Below, in pieces: positions 9,948 to 19,101 of a stretch of 64,000 nt of DNA. The DNA is from Nostoc sp. ATCC 53789 (GTDB lineage: Bacteria > Cyanobacteriota > Cyanobacteriia > Cyanobacteriales > Nostocaceae). A program made the position numbers and the translations under genes. The notes beneath the pieces were generated by a model that worked only from the letters and a program-made list of their open reading frames with translations, was not told the DNA's origin and made no database searches. The stretch is from positions 3,514,501-3,578,500 of the forward strand of contig NZ_CP046703.1 in assembly GCF_009873495.1 (NCBI RefSeq). The letters run 5' to 3'. Each line of letters begins with the position of its first letter. Position 1 is the stretch's first letter.

Positions 9948-10277
9948 CTATTTATTTTTGTGACTTTGCCGCCCAGCCTCAGCATGTTGTTCTGGTGTGC
10001 CTCCTTGAGTACCTTTTTCTTCACTATCAGCATCATCACTATCTTGATTACGACTGCCACTGTGAGATTTCTTGCCACCCTCACGACCGATTTCAGCCAT
10101 GTGTTCTCTATCCTGACTCACAGCTTCACCACCTTTGTGCCCAGCCTCACGAGCTTCTTCAGATGTAAACTCATGGGCAGTACCCTTCTCATGGGCAGCT
10201 TGTCCGCCCTTACTTGCTATTTCCCGTTGCTTGTCATCATCCATTGAAGCAAAACCACGTTTGCTTGTGTCTGCCAT
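9948..10277 (-). CDS. KGG-motif (con-10/GsiB-like) stress protein
   Basis: A 109-residue, highly hydrophilic, Gly/Lys/Glu-rich protein with repeated KGG-type motifs (GFASMDDDKQREIASKGG, EEAREAGHKGGEAVS, REHMAEIGREGGKKS). These are typical of the stress-induced con-10/GsiB repeat family, thought to act as disordered desiccation or osmotic protectants in the cytoplasm. The tail is low complexity (SGSRNQDSDDADSEEKG). A single gene between two hairpins. Confidence 0.88.
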   Translation of the reverse strand: MADTSKRGFASMDDDKQREIASKGGQAAHEKGTAHEFTSEEAREAGHKGGEAVSQDREHMAEIGREGGKKSHSGSRNQDSDDADSEEKGTQGGTPEQHAEAGRQSHKNK

Positions 10278-10637
10278 GATATTACTCCTTGTAATTAACT
10301 AAAAATCTTGCTTTTTTAGCAATTCAAAACCCTATATAGGTTTTGTATTAATACATTGACTTTTTTAATTTAGCTACTCAAATATTATAGATTCATGCTC
10401 CTTTAGTAAGAAACATCCTATACTGGTATTCAACTTCGGATATACAACTAAAGTTGCTATTTACTTATAAAGTTAGTATGTAAAAAATAGTGAAATAATG
10501 AATTCCTTTTTGAGAAAAAACATCTGCTTAAAACAGAATCAATTGAATGCTACAAATGGCAGTCTTAAATAATAAACAAAAAGCACCTTAAAAAAGTGCT
10601 TTTAAAGTTGATAACATTTTGTTTATCGAACAACTAT
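10278..10637. other. Intergenic region upstream of the KGG gene
   Basis: 360 AT-rich bases. They hold the promoter side of the KGG gene (AAGGAG at the ribosome-binding position near 10285) and the terminator of the next gene at 10579-10603. Nothing else recognised. Confidence 0.5.
10579..10603 (-). terminator. Rho-independent-type terminator of the 10638-11270 gene
   Basis: AAAAGCAC (10579-10586) pairs with GTGCTTTT (10596-10603) around a short A-rich loop, with A-runs that read as U-runs on the minus strand, 35 bases past the stop of the upstream gene. Confidence 0.7.
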
Positions 10638-11270
10638 TTAAGGATTGTAACTGTTAGCCCTAGGACTACGAGCTCCAGTTACGGCTCCAATCATTGAGGC
10701 TATTAAACCCAACAAAGAACCAAACACAAACCACCATAGTCCCGAACGCAAATTAGCAGCCGCATCACGAGCTTGTTGGGCACTTATATTTGCTCGTGGT
10801 ACATTAACACCACCTTGCTGTTGTACCTGGTTTATAACTTCCCCAGCGTTAGAAGCAGCAACACCAAAAGCCCCAGATACTCCACTTGCTAGCAACCATG
10901 AGCTAACTGCCAAAGTCGTTGCCCAAAGAATTGCACCATTAAGAAGAGCGGTATTACGGTTCATTGGTCCACAAGCACGGGCTGTAACCCAACCACCAGT
11001 AAATAAGGATATTAGCAAAGCGATAGTTGACCAAAGTCCCGCATTACCCGCAGCGTTAGGAGCAATCGATCTGGGCGCACCTGAACCTTCAACTGTGCCT
11101 GCTGCAACCGCACCAATTATAGCGCTTAAAATTAGTTGAGTAGCTAAAGATACAAGTAAACCCGAAATAATCGGTCCCCAGCGAACAAGGTCGTGATACT
11201 CAGCTACTCGCCCTGCTACCACAGGGTCAGTAGAAATAACTTCATTACCTGTCCGATTTACGTATGACAT
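10638..11270 (-). CDS. Four-helix membrane protein of unknown function
   Basis: A 210-residue protein with hydrophobic segments at about residues 34-58 (IISGLLVSLATQLILSAIIG), 79-98, 108-130 and 175-198 (WFVFGSLLGLIASMIGAVTG). Small residues pack in the helices. The opening RWGPIISGLLVSLATQL resembles the integral membrane family often annotated 'PhnA-like', which has no proven role. It sits among small stress-type genes. Confidence 0.8.
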   Translation of the reverse strand: MSYVNRTGNEVISTDPVVAGRVAEYHDLVRWGPIISGLLVSLATQLILSAIIGAVAAGTVEGSGAPRSIAPNAAGNAGLWSTIALLISLFTGGWVTARACGPMNRNTALLNGAILWATTLAVSSWLLASGVSGAFGVAASNAGEVINQVQQQGGVNVPRANISAQQARDAAANLRSGLWWFVFGSLLGLIASMIGAVTGARSPRANSYNP

Positions 11271-11616
11271 AGCTTATGTTCTCCAGTACTGTTTCCGCAA
11301 ACTTTATCTGAGGTATATTCATCTTTATACTTAAAATTAAATAGCTAAATCATATAATTTTATATCTATCAATAGAAATAGTTATTTAATCTATCTTTAG
11401 TAAGAAAATTCCAATTTATTTAACAATATTTAATCCAATAATTAAGTATTTATTTTTTAATAATTTTCTAGATATGTTTCAGGAAAATACTTAAATTAAA
11501 ATACACTTATTTTCTGACATAATAAAACAATCTATCTGACTGGAGCTTTAACTTAGTAAAAAAGCTTGTACTACTTATTAAATTTCTAACAAAATAATTT
11601 AGATAGCCAATAAAAA
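11271..11616. other. Intergenic, very AT-rich
   Basis: 346 bases between two minus-strand genes. The promoter of the membrane protein gene should be here. No hairpin or ORF stands out. Confidence 0.45.
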
Positions 11617-11943
11617 CTAACGCATTCTTACAGCAGTGCCTGTGGCAGTAATCAGCAAAAGAACTCCTGATTGGTCAAGATTGATTGTGCCAGTATCAAT
11701 TTCAATCCCGATTACAGCATTTGCTCCTAAACGTTGTGCCCGTTGTTCTAATTCTTCTAATGCCTTGCGTTGACCCTGCTCAAATAGACGCTCATAGCTA
11801 GCAGTACGTCCACCTATAATATCGCGAATACCAGCCAAAAAATCCCGTAAGAAATTGCTGCCGTAGACTACTTCGGCTGTCACAATGCCTAAATATGACT
11901 CAATTACGGCTCCTTGAATTACATCAGTAGTAGTTATAATCAT
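11617..11943 (-). CDS. YbjQ/UPF0145 family protein
   Basis: A 108-residue protein of the UPF0145 (YbjQ, 'heavy-metal-binding domain') family: opening MIITTTDVIQGAVIESYLGIV, central LEELEQRAQRLGANAVIGIEID, closing LLLITATGTAVRM. Full length for the family. The family forms small pentameric alpha/beta proteins of unproven function. It has an AGGAGGTTAATTT ribosome-binding region. A single-gene unit. Confidence 0.93.
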   Translation of the reverse strand: MIITTTDVIQGAVIESYLGIVTAEVVYGSNFLRDFLAGIRDIIGGRTASYERLFEQGQRKALEELEQRAQRLGANAVIGIEIDTGTINLDQSGVLLLITATGTAVRMR

Positions 11944-12572
11944 AAATTAACCTCCTAAATAATATACATATTGATTATTCAAATGCGTGAAAATTGTAAC
12001 TTTGATTACAAAATATAGATTGAATAAACATCCTCTCGCACAACTTGAGATTGTGCTTTCAGCTTTAGTATTGTCCTCACCAAAAACTAGGACTTAAAGG
12101 AACATTTGACTGATTAAATTTATCTTACCGTGTAATGACCATAAAAGGATGTTAATGCCGGGATGATGACTTCTAAAAAGGTAGTATAAAAGACTAAAAA
12201 TTATATATATAGTCAGCAAATTATTAAATTAAATAATAAACATCAATGAATACCAAACCCTGTAAGCTTGACCTATCAAGATATAGGATTAAGTTAAATG
12301 CCTATTGATATTTTTTAGTAAATGCGTATAAATACCGAATAAAAAAGGTGTCGTTTTGCTGTTGTACTGTTTTATATAGGATAACTTTATTTGATCCTTG
12401 ATAGCTTATACTCATCCTTCAGCCAAAACTCTCTTATGGAGTGCTGAATGTAAAGGAACAGTGAATGAACTATTAACATCTAAATTCATACGAATAAATA
12501 CAGTTTTCAAAAATCCATATTTTTGTTTTAATGTACAAGAAAAAAGTCCTCTAAAATTTCAGGAAATTTACT
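11944..12572. other. Intergenic region between divergent genes
   Basis: About 630 AT-rich bases between the YbjQ gene and the TPR gene. Promoters of both should lie here. A 67-codon ORF (12398-12601) overlaps the TPR gene start and has no protein-like features. No RNA gene recognised. Confidence 0.45.
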
Positions 12573-13253
12573 GTGTACAAGCCAACATCATTCGTGTTTA
12601 GTGTGGTGTTACTAGGATGTTTTGCCTTCACCATACCTTCAGTAGCTCAAGCTCAGGTATTAGTGGCGCAAGCCAAAAATCCACAATTAAAGCAACTACT
12701 AGAAGAAGGACGGAGGTTAGTAGATAGTGGCGATTATGGTGGTGCGATCGCAGTTTATCAGCAAGCAGCTAGTCTAGATCCCAAAAATGCTAAAATCCAT
12801 TCAGGTATTGGCTACCTATACGCTCAACAGGGAAATTACCAGGCAGCACTAACTTCTTATCGTCGTGCGATCGCCATCAACCCTAACAACAGTGATTTTT
12901 ATTACGCTGTGGGTTACATCAAAGCCAATTTGGGAGACACCGCTGGGGCAAAAGAAGGCTACCGTCGGGCCATACAGCTAAACCGTAATAACGTTAACGC
13001 CTATTTAGGATTAGCTGTGACCCAATCTCGTATGGGAGACTATAATGCTGCTACTTGGGCATATCAACAAGCAATAGATTTGGATAAAAACAACGCCCAG
13101 ACTTATGAGTTGATGGGTTCGATGTATAAACAGCGACGACAAACCAAACAAGCCAACAGCTTGCTTCAAAAAGCCCGCGACTTGTACAAGCGACGCAATG
13201 ACTTGCAAGGAGTGGACAGAGTAGAAGCTATGCTGCGGCAGTTAGGAGGATGA
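12573..13253 (+). CDS. Exported TPR-repeat protein
   Basis: 226 residues starting at GTG (12573), with AGGAAA ten bases upstream. A signal peptide (FVFSVVLLGCFAFTIPSVAQA) is followed by a short linker and five TPR motifs from residue ~40 to ~205 (for example AIAVYQQAASLDPKNAKIHS, ALTSYRRAIAINPNNSDFYY). Probably a periplasmic protein-interaction scaffold; the specific partner is unknown. Confidence 0.9.
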   Translation: MYKPTSFVFSVVLLGCFAFTIPSVAQAQVLVAQAKNPQLKQLLEEGRRLVDSGDYGGAIAVYQQAASLDPKNAKIHSGIGYLYAQQGNYQAALTSYRRAIAINPNNSDFYYAVGYIKANLGDTAGAKEGYRRAIQLNRNNVNAYLGLAVTQSRMGDYNAATWAYQQAIDLDKNNAQTYELMGSMYKQRRQTKQANSLLQKARDLYKRRNDLQGVDRVEAMLRQLGG

Positions 13254-13264
13254 GGTTAATCTAA

Positions 13265-13810
13265 CTAGCGTCCCGTTAATTCCACAAAAATATCTTCCAG
13301 ATTAGAGGGACGCACCACCATTCCGATTTTATCGGGCTATTCGTTTAAGTAGACATTTACTGCTTTCAAAGATGGGAAAAACAAATATTCTCAACTACGG
13401 ACGCTATCATTTTCCACTTCAGACACACCCAATTGCTTCATCACAAACCTTTTCCGTTAACAGAACAGAGCTGTTGTAAAGTTTCCAAACAAATCAGCCT
13501 ATCGCCATCCATAATACCGATGCGTCCTGGCTTGGTAAAGCAAAAAGCATCGCACAAAAATTCAACCTCATCCATACAACGGGTCGTCAGTAGCATCGTC
13601 TCCTTGTTTATTTAAATACCGAATAATTTCCTAGAGACTTCGCCTGGTTTGGGGGTCTAGTTCTATCGTTGGTTCATCCAAAAACAGAATTTGCGGTTGA
13701 TGCAATAAGGCTCTCGCAATCTGCAACTGTCGTTTCATACCCCCAGACAGGATTTTTACCAAATCATTACATTTTTCTGCTAGCTCAACATCCTTCAGCC
13801 ATTACCTCAG
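13265..13810 (-). pseudogene. Decayed ABC-transporter ATP-binding protein (DrrA/NodI type)
   Basis: Broken minus-strand pieces of an ABC ATPase. One frame reads [20 protein letters not shown] then [20 protein letters not shown] and [11 protein letters not shown] (signature and Walker B). After frameshifts come IIRYLNKQG, LLTTRCMDEVEFLCD and the C-terminal VVRPSNLEDIFVELTGR with stop at 13265-13267. The Walker A half is missing upstream. The intact family is about 330 residues and drives drug or polysaccharide export. Clearly inactivated by deletions and frameshifts. Confidence 0.85.
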
Positions 13811-14117
13811 TACTAATACAGATTTTCTCTGAGGTTGCTCCCAAACAAGGGGCAAAATTCCCAATTTTCACCAAGCTTGGTTTTGTGCAGTTTAATAAAT
13901 AATTGGTATTAAGTCGTCATACACCATAGTCCTACTCGGTCATTTATGAACTAATACAGTTCAGATAAGACCAAAACACTTGTAGAGACGGCGATTTATC
14001 GCATCTCAAAAACCCACTATTTTGTACAAGTAGCGCTTTGAACCGTATTGATTTATGAACAACAAAATTCCCGACTTCTCTAAGAAATCGGGAATCTGAG
14101 GCTTGAATTTTCACAAA
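13811..14117. other. Intergenic region with a dispersed repeat and a terminator hairpin
   Basis: Contains GTAGAGACGGCGATTTATCG near 13983, a phrase shared with copies near 48952 and 57617, and the hairpin at 14067-14095. No gene recognised. Confidence 0.55.
14067..14095 (-). terminator. Terminator hairpin after the 14118-14369 gene
   Basis: ATTCCCGA (14067-14074) pairs with TCGGGAAT (14088-14095). On the minus strand it is followed by TTTTGTTG, 23 bases past the stop of the small gene. Confidence 0.7.
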
Positions 14118-14369
14118 TCAAATAGGATTTATATAGCGATTTTGATAGTAAGCCAAAATTTGCTTAAATTGTTGCCGACTTTCTGAAGTAGAATTTGCTG
14201 TCCACGAAATGGACAAACCACCAATTTGACTTTGATTGTAATCAAACTGTTGGGATGATTGGGGAATTAAATCCACTTCTACCCCTTCAACTTGACGTAA
14301 ATGAGCTGCTATCTCTCTATAGACAGCTAAAGGACAACCAGCGAATTCAATTTTTTCCTTAGTCTCCAT
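14118..14369 (-). CDS. Small hypothetical protein (83 aa)
   Basis: Reads METKEKIEFAGCPLAVYREI, AAHLRQVEGVEVDLIPQSSQ, then ISWTANSTSESRQQFKQILAYYQNRY. It looks like a compact alpha/beta protein with no recognised domain. Its ATG lies two bases after the stop of the lipoprotein gene, so the two are co-transcribed and probably translationally coupled. Followed by a terminator. Confidence 0.78.
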   Translation of the reverse strand: METKEKIEFAGCPLAVYREIAAHLRQVEGVEVDLIPQSSQQFDYNQSQIGGLSISWTANSTSESRQQFKQILAYYQNRYINPI

Positions 14370-14371
14370 CT

Positions 14372-15226
14372 CTATGAAGCTCCAACATTAAGAGGATTTG
14401 AGGAGGGCGTTGCCACTGAAATAGGATTGCCACTAGCAGATGTAGCTGATGGTGTTGAGTTAACAGGCCCTTCTCCTACCATTTTGGCAACTTCGATACC
14501 AAATTGTTCGAGAATTACAATCGGGTTAGAGCCTCCATTCATTTCAATCCGTTTAATCAGTACGCCATTTGCTAATCGCTGTCCCGCTTGCACATAGCGA
14601 CTCGTCGGCTCATCTGGTACTTTGATAATTGCCTGCGGTTCCTTACTAATTAGAACTACACCAGTCACAATAACTGCCCTTGCTAACTCAGGTTGTGCTG
14701 CTGGTGGCAATACAGATACTAAAGTCGGGTTGGGGACAACTTGAGGCAAAACCTTAGGTAAGACTGAAGTCAAAGTAGAATTAACTTTTTTTGGTACAGA
14801 AGCAATATTTTTCTTCTGATTTAAAGCTATGCGAGGTGTTGAAAGTTTTCGTCCTGCTAGCGATGCAGTCGGTAGCTTAGGCAAGATAGGAACAGGTTTT
14901 CCAGTCCCAGATGTTTTAGGTATTCCCGAAACCGTCTGTCCAAAAATTTGGGCAAACGGGTCAGTCCGATCTTTTGATACTAGAATTAACGGTGCCCGCT
15001 CTGTAGGATTAGTGGATTGAATCAAGTTAACAGATGCAGGAGTAACTTGTGAAACCTGTTTGGCAGGTATCACTGGATTCTTAAAGGATTGAGCCGTTGG
15101 TGGGGACTTTGCTACTATTTTAGGAATCGGCGCAGGATTGACAGCTTGTTGTGTATCTTCAGAAGCACATCCAGCGATCGCTAAGATTAAAATAGCTGCA
15201 ATTGTAATTTTTGAATTTCTGCCCAT
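14372..15226 (-). CDS. Putative lipoprotein with Pro/Thr-rich linker
   Basis: 284 residues. A signal peptide with lipobox LAIAGC (Cys20) is followed by a long Pro/Ser/Thr/Val-rich segment (to ~residue 185). A conserved-looking C-terminal module begins AVIVTGVVLISKEPQAIIKV and contains VQAGQRLANGVLIKRIEMNG and NPIVILEQFGIEVAKMVGEG. That module resembles small beta-rich pilotin or PilP-like domains, but I cannot assign it. It lies downstream of sigF and upstream of the 83-aa gene, with which it forms an operon. Confidence 0.8.
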   Translation of the reverse strand: MGRNSKITIAAILILAIAGCASEDTQQAVNPAPIPKIVAKSPPTAQSFKNPVIPAKQVSQVTPASVNLIQSTNPTERAPLILVSKDRTDPFAQIFGQTVSGIPKTSGTGKPVPILPKLPTASLAGRKLSTPRIALNQKKNIASVPKKVNSTLTSVLPKVLPQVVPNPTLVSVLPPAAQPELARAVIVTGVVLISKEPQAIIKVPDEPTSRYVQAGQRLANGVLIKRIEMNGGSNPIVILEQFGIEVAKMVGEGPVNSTPSATSASGNPISVATPSSNPLNVGAS

Positions 15227-15391
15227 GAGCTGTTCTCAAAAGCCATTGGAAAATTGAAAAATGGAAATATACATGCCTAAAATTTGTATCAAAGGCAAAG
15301 TATGTTACCTTTATAACCTAATTTTTTACATTTCAAGGGTTATTTTTAACACTAACAGCCCAGCATAACTGCGGATTTAGTTTATTTGCAG

Positions 15392-16201
15392 TTAATCGTC
15401 TGCTACACCCATCAGCTGTTTCATCAAATCCAGACCTTTCTTGACTCTACGGGAAACTGTCACGACACTTATCCCGAGATGTTCTGCAACTTGTTTTTGT
15501 GTCAAATCTTGTAAAAATACGCATTCCAAGACATCACGGGTGCGTTGTTCGAGTTGAACCAATGCTTGTTGCAAACGAAGTTGGTCTTCTTGTGCCAATT
15601 GAAAGCTGCGATAGTGAGGATCAGGAACCAATTCTCCCAAACAAGTAGAACCTTCTTCTCCATCTTGGATTGGCACATCAAGACTCAAGGGAGCGCGATT
15701 TATCCACGCTAACTTAATTTCTTGCCATTCGTTTGGAGAAATTTCTAGCGCTGTTGCTAATTCGGTATCTGTTGGTTGGCGATTATGCTTTTCACGCCAA
15801 GAACGTGACACTCCTATTGCTTGCTGTTGGAGTGCTAACCACTTCCGAGGAATTCGCACGGTGACACCTTTATCTCGGAGATAGTGTTGAATTTCACCTC
15901 GAATATAAGGAAGAGCATAGGAACTAAAGGCATGTCCCTTGGAAAGTTCAAATTTTTCAATCGCTCTGATTAAACCCAAACATCCAACCTGGAGCAAATC
16001 ATCGTAGGTTTCATGACATTGATTCGTCCAGTAGTGAGCTTCTTTTCTCACAAGTCCAAAATTGAGTTTTACCAGTTGATTGCGAACATTTTCTGACCGA
16101 GATTGCTGATATTCTCGCAACAACTGCCAAATTTCATGTTTTAGTTCATTGGTGACTGTGGTAGGCATAGCACCGTGCTTATTGAGTAAATTAACAATCA
16201 A
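15392..16201 (-). CDS. sigF: RNA polymerase sigma factor SigF (group 3)
   Basis: A 269-codon frame. Family members begin near MPTTVTNELKHEIWQLLREY, so the working start is probably codon 12 (16168). It has region 2 (DDLLQVGCLGLIRAIEKFEL, FSSYALPYIRGEIQHYLRDK), region 3 and a region 4 HTH (LTQKQVAEHLGISVVTVSRR). Cyanobacterial SigF of this type controls pilus and motility genes in Synechocystis; here the targets are inferred only. The 165-bp gap to the lipoprotein gene is AT-rich. Confidence 0.92.
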   Translation of the reverse strand: MIVNLLNKHGAMPTTVTNELKHEIWQLLREYQQSRSENVRNQLVKLNFGLVRKEAHYWTNQCHETYDDLLQVGCLGLIRAIEKFELSKGHAFSSYALPYIRGEIQHYLRDKGVTVRIPRKWLALQQQAIGVSRSWREKHNRQPTDTELATALEISPNEWQEIKLAWINRAPLSLDVPIQDGEEGSTCLGELVPDPHYRSFQLAQEDQLRLQQALVQLEQRTRDVLECVFLQDLTQKQVAEHLGISVVTVSRRVKKGLDLMKQLMGVADD

Positions 16202-16985
16202 TTACTCACTTTTAAATTCAGTTGCGATTGTGCGATATTAAACAGAATATCGCGCTATATGTAATAGCAATTACTATGGGATTAACAACTTTTTTTAGGC
16301 AAAATCCCAATAGAATTACTTGACAACCGCGCAAAATTTAAATGGGTGAAGTTGATATTTAGTTTGTTATTTATCTTTGGGATAATTTGTAGCTATTTTT
16401 AGAACTACATAGAAATAAAATATAAAATTAATCACTAAATCTCAAACCGAGATTGTACGTAACTTTAATTAATTAATGGTGAAGCTAATTTCCAAAAACA
16501 AAACAACAATAGTCAAAATTTTATTAGATAGTAAAAGTTTGATTTACAGTAAAATTACCTGTCCATTCAACCGAAATTCAGCTAACAATTAAAAATAACT
16601 AATAATATTTGAAAAATAGTATGTATATTTACGCAAGCAAATACAACAAAATGCGAGATTGATCTTTTTTGTACTGGGAAGATATTGCGCGGCAAAATAT
16701 CACTAACCCAAGCATATTAGGCTTTCAGCTTTCTCCCTCTTTGTCAGAAATCTATGTACCACCCTCAAAAAAGGCAGGGCTGTTTCATTCTTTCAAAGCC
16801 TCTTGAAAAACTGGGGACAAGGGAAGGAGAAATTCTTCTCTTGTCTCTTTTAGTCTCTGTAAGGCTTTTATAGGAATGAAACAGCCCTGAAAATGTGGGC
16901 AAAGAAGTTAACTTTTGCGATCAAACCTGATGTTTACAGAATTGTAGTTCTGAATGCCAGGTCAGTTATCTAAACTCTAGAGAAT
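16202..16985. other. Long AT-rich intergenic region between sigF and psbO
   Basis: 784 bases upstream of sigF and downstream of psbO (both minus strand). It holds the sigF promoter region and the inverted-repeat element at 16775-16889. No tRNA or protein gene recognised. Confidence 0.5.
16775..16889. repeat. MITE-like element, 115 bp
   Basis: A perfect 16-bp terminal inverted repeat: CAGGGCTGTTTCATTC at 16775-16790 and GAATGAAACAGCCCTG at 16874-16889. An inner AAAGCC/GGCTTT pair extends the symmetry. No ORF and no clear target duplication. It lies about 100 bases past the psbO stop. Confidence 0.75.
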
Positions 16986-17837
16986 TTAGCTACGAGTCGA
17001 TTCAACCCGTGCAAAAAATAGACCGCGAATCTTGACTTCTTTCGGTTCGCCAGCACCTAAGTCTGTATCAGATGGCTGTTCGCTCTCGAAAGTACCAGCA
17101 ATTTCACCACTAGAACTATCAACTTTAGCGATTTGCAGAGAAATCTTTCCGTTAAGATTTTCAGCACGCTTGACGTTAGTGCGGGTAAGTTCTTCATCAT
17201 CCGCTTGAGCGGGGAGAGCTACGGCATTATCGTAGCCACTGACGACACCACGACCTTTGGGATCTAGGAAGGCAGCACCACGATAGGAAGGAACTTTGAA
17301 AGTGCCTTCAAAGTCCGTAGAGGTGTTAATACTGCTCAAACTGGGTTGGGTTTGAGCAACCAAGTTTTTGATGGTGAAGAGGAAAGGTACTCGCTCACCG
17401 CCAGGAAGTTGTACGGTGATGGCTTGGAAGTCAAGACCATCAGTTTCCTCAAAGGTCAAGCTATTATCTGAGTTGATTTTTAGGTTGCCTTGCACCTGGT
17501 CAATAGTGGAAGTGTATCTAGTCAACAATTTGCCAGCAACAAATTCTGCTTCTTGGCGTTTATTAGCAGGTTCTTCTTTGATGAAAAAGCTAGTTGGTTC
17601 TAAGCAAAGTTCTTTGATGGCATAAGACTGGCTAGAATCAATGGGAATGGAGCCACGGCTTGTTTCTGCTAGTTGGGGGCATTTGTTCGCCAAGCCAGTG
17701 CCACGAATTTGGTCGTAAGTAAGTACATCTCTACTACTAGTAGCAGGAGCATCACTACAAGCAGTTATTAGTCCCAGGCACAAAGCCAAAAATGCAACAA
17801 TTAAAGCGCGATACCTCATGGTCAACCTCAATCTCAA
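16986..17837 (-). CDS. psbO: Photosystem II manganese-stabilising protein PsbO
   Basis: A 283-codon frame; family start is probably MRYRALIVAFLALCLG (codon 7, 17819). The signal sequence ends in a lipobox-like LITACS. The mature part begins with the diagnostic LTYDQIRGTGLANKCPQL; the second Cys (IKELCLEP) provides the conserved disulfide. The ending EVKIRGLFFARVES is typical. It acts in the thylakoid lumen, stabilising the Mn4CaO5 cluster. Single-gene unit with a long upstream region. Confidence 0.98.
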   Translation of the reverse strand: MRLRLTMRYRALIVAFLALCLGLITACSDAPATSSRDVLTYDQIRGTGLANKCPQLAETSRGSIPIDSSQSYAIKELCLEPTSFFIKEEPANKRQEAEFVAGKLLTRYTSTIDQVQGNLKINSDNSLTFEETDGLDFQAITVQLPGGERVPFLFTIKNLVAQTQPSLSSINTSTDFEGTFKVPSYRGAAFLDPKGRGVVSGYDNAVALPAQADDEELTRTNVKRAENLNGKISLQIAKVDSSSGEIAGTFESEQPSDTDLGAGEPKEVKIRGLFFARVESTRS

Positions 17838-18617
17838 AAATTAATATCTAAGTTGTAAAACTGCATCGAAGCTTTGATTTCTGACGAAAAGCCATCTTCG
17901 AACTGACACTGGGTTGCTCTGATTACCAGAATTGAAACAAATGTCAGGGCGTATAGGCTGGAAGTCGCCAGTCAAACTTTTCTCTGCTAAACGTAGTTAA
18001 ACGTGTCGTTCTCTTGAGCTTGGGGAGTAAACCCCAGAATAAGTAGCACACTGTATCCTTATTTGGATGTGTGTAACTAGGGGGCAAAAAACCAGCAGTT
18101 TTACTGTTGGTGGCATTTGTTAGAGTTGGGCGGGGGGATGAGTAAGCGCTACACAGAGCAGCATAAGTGCTTGCCTCAAAGAGTGCGAAGAGAGTTGTCT
18201 GCTTTGCACTTTGCTTTTGCCAATTGCAAAAGCAGCGTCGCCCAAGTCTTTTTGTATCATGTATGTGACGCTACTACATACAGCCCATTGTTTGATGGGT
18301 AAATTAGCCAGATCATACGATTTTTTTTAACTCAAAATCAAAGTACTCTTAATTAACAAAGTCTCGTTCCGATCGCATCTAGCTGATGTGGAGGCTATGC
18401 TAAAGGTTACTACGCTCTTTTAGGAGCGATCGCAATTGCTTTTAATAAAGATACAAATCTAGTTATATTCAACTCTTACTTAGGTAAGTGCAGGGAAGAG
18501 CAAAGGCGGTGAGTCTAGCAAAAAACCATCTAAAAGCCTACAGTAGCTTTATTTTCTGGGCTCAATCTCTAGAGTAACTACTGGCAAACTAGGGAAAATT
18601 AAAAATCTCCGGTAAAT
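17838..18617. other. psbO upstream region / divergent spacer
   Basis: 780 bases. The psbO promoter should lie in 17840-18100. A hairpin-forming CCAGCAG..CTGTTGG occurs near 18090-18109. A 61-codon ORF (18117-18302) lacks protein-like character. No RNA gene recognised. Confidence 0.45.
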
Positions 18618-18650
18618 TTGAGTTGGCCTCATTTATACGGAAAAGTTGGC

Positions 18651-19001
18651 ATGAACCATAACAAAAATCTGGAATCAGGGGAGTTATCCTGTAAACTGCA
18701 AGCGATCGCAACTGTGGTGTATGATGCCGTGCAGGGTTGTGAAGGTGAGACTGTAGCTCTTTTGGCTTTGCTTAGGCAATTGGAACAGTTACACAGAGAG
18801 ATCCGAGATGGGGTTTTTCAAGAGAGTTTGCCTGTTAACCGTCGGCAACTTTACTCACTCCTGAAAGATATTGAGTCTGAGGGAGGCTGGCCTTATATCG
18901 AGCGCATGAGACTACAAGCTTTTCTAGCGAATTTGCCACAAGAGGCTTCCCCAGAAAATAGTCGTGAAGTTTTAGAGAGCGATCGCTCCTTTGCTGATTA
19001 A
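18651..19001 (+). CDS. Small hypothetical protein (116 aa)
   Basis: The frame is open from 18618; ATG 18651 (MNHNKNLESGELSCKLQAIA) gives a more natural start. The protein is mostly helical (LLALLRQLEQLHREIRDG, RRQLYSLLKDIESEGGWPYI) with acidic ends. I recognise no domain. It is convergent with the large STAND gene. Confidence 0.68.
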   Translation: MNHNKNLESGELSCKLQAIATVVYDAVQGCEGETVALLALLRQLEQLHREIRDGVFQESLPVNRRQLYSLLKDIESEGGWPYIERMRLQAFLANLPQEASPENSREVLESDRSFAD

Positions 19002-19101
19002 CTCGAAAATTATTTTCTACGTCTGAATTAACAACCCCGATCGCCTCATCAACCGCTAAACCAAGAGCGGTTGCTCATTGAGGCTTCAACTTAATTCATA
19101 A

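Noticed and set aside
18117..18302. 61-codon plus-strand ORF upstream of psbO
   Set aside because: Composition looks random and there is no convincing ribosome-binding site.
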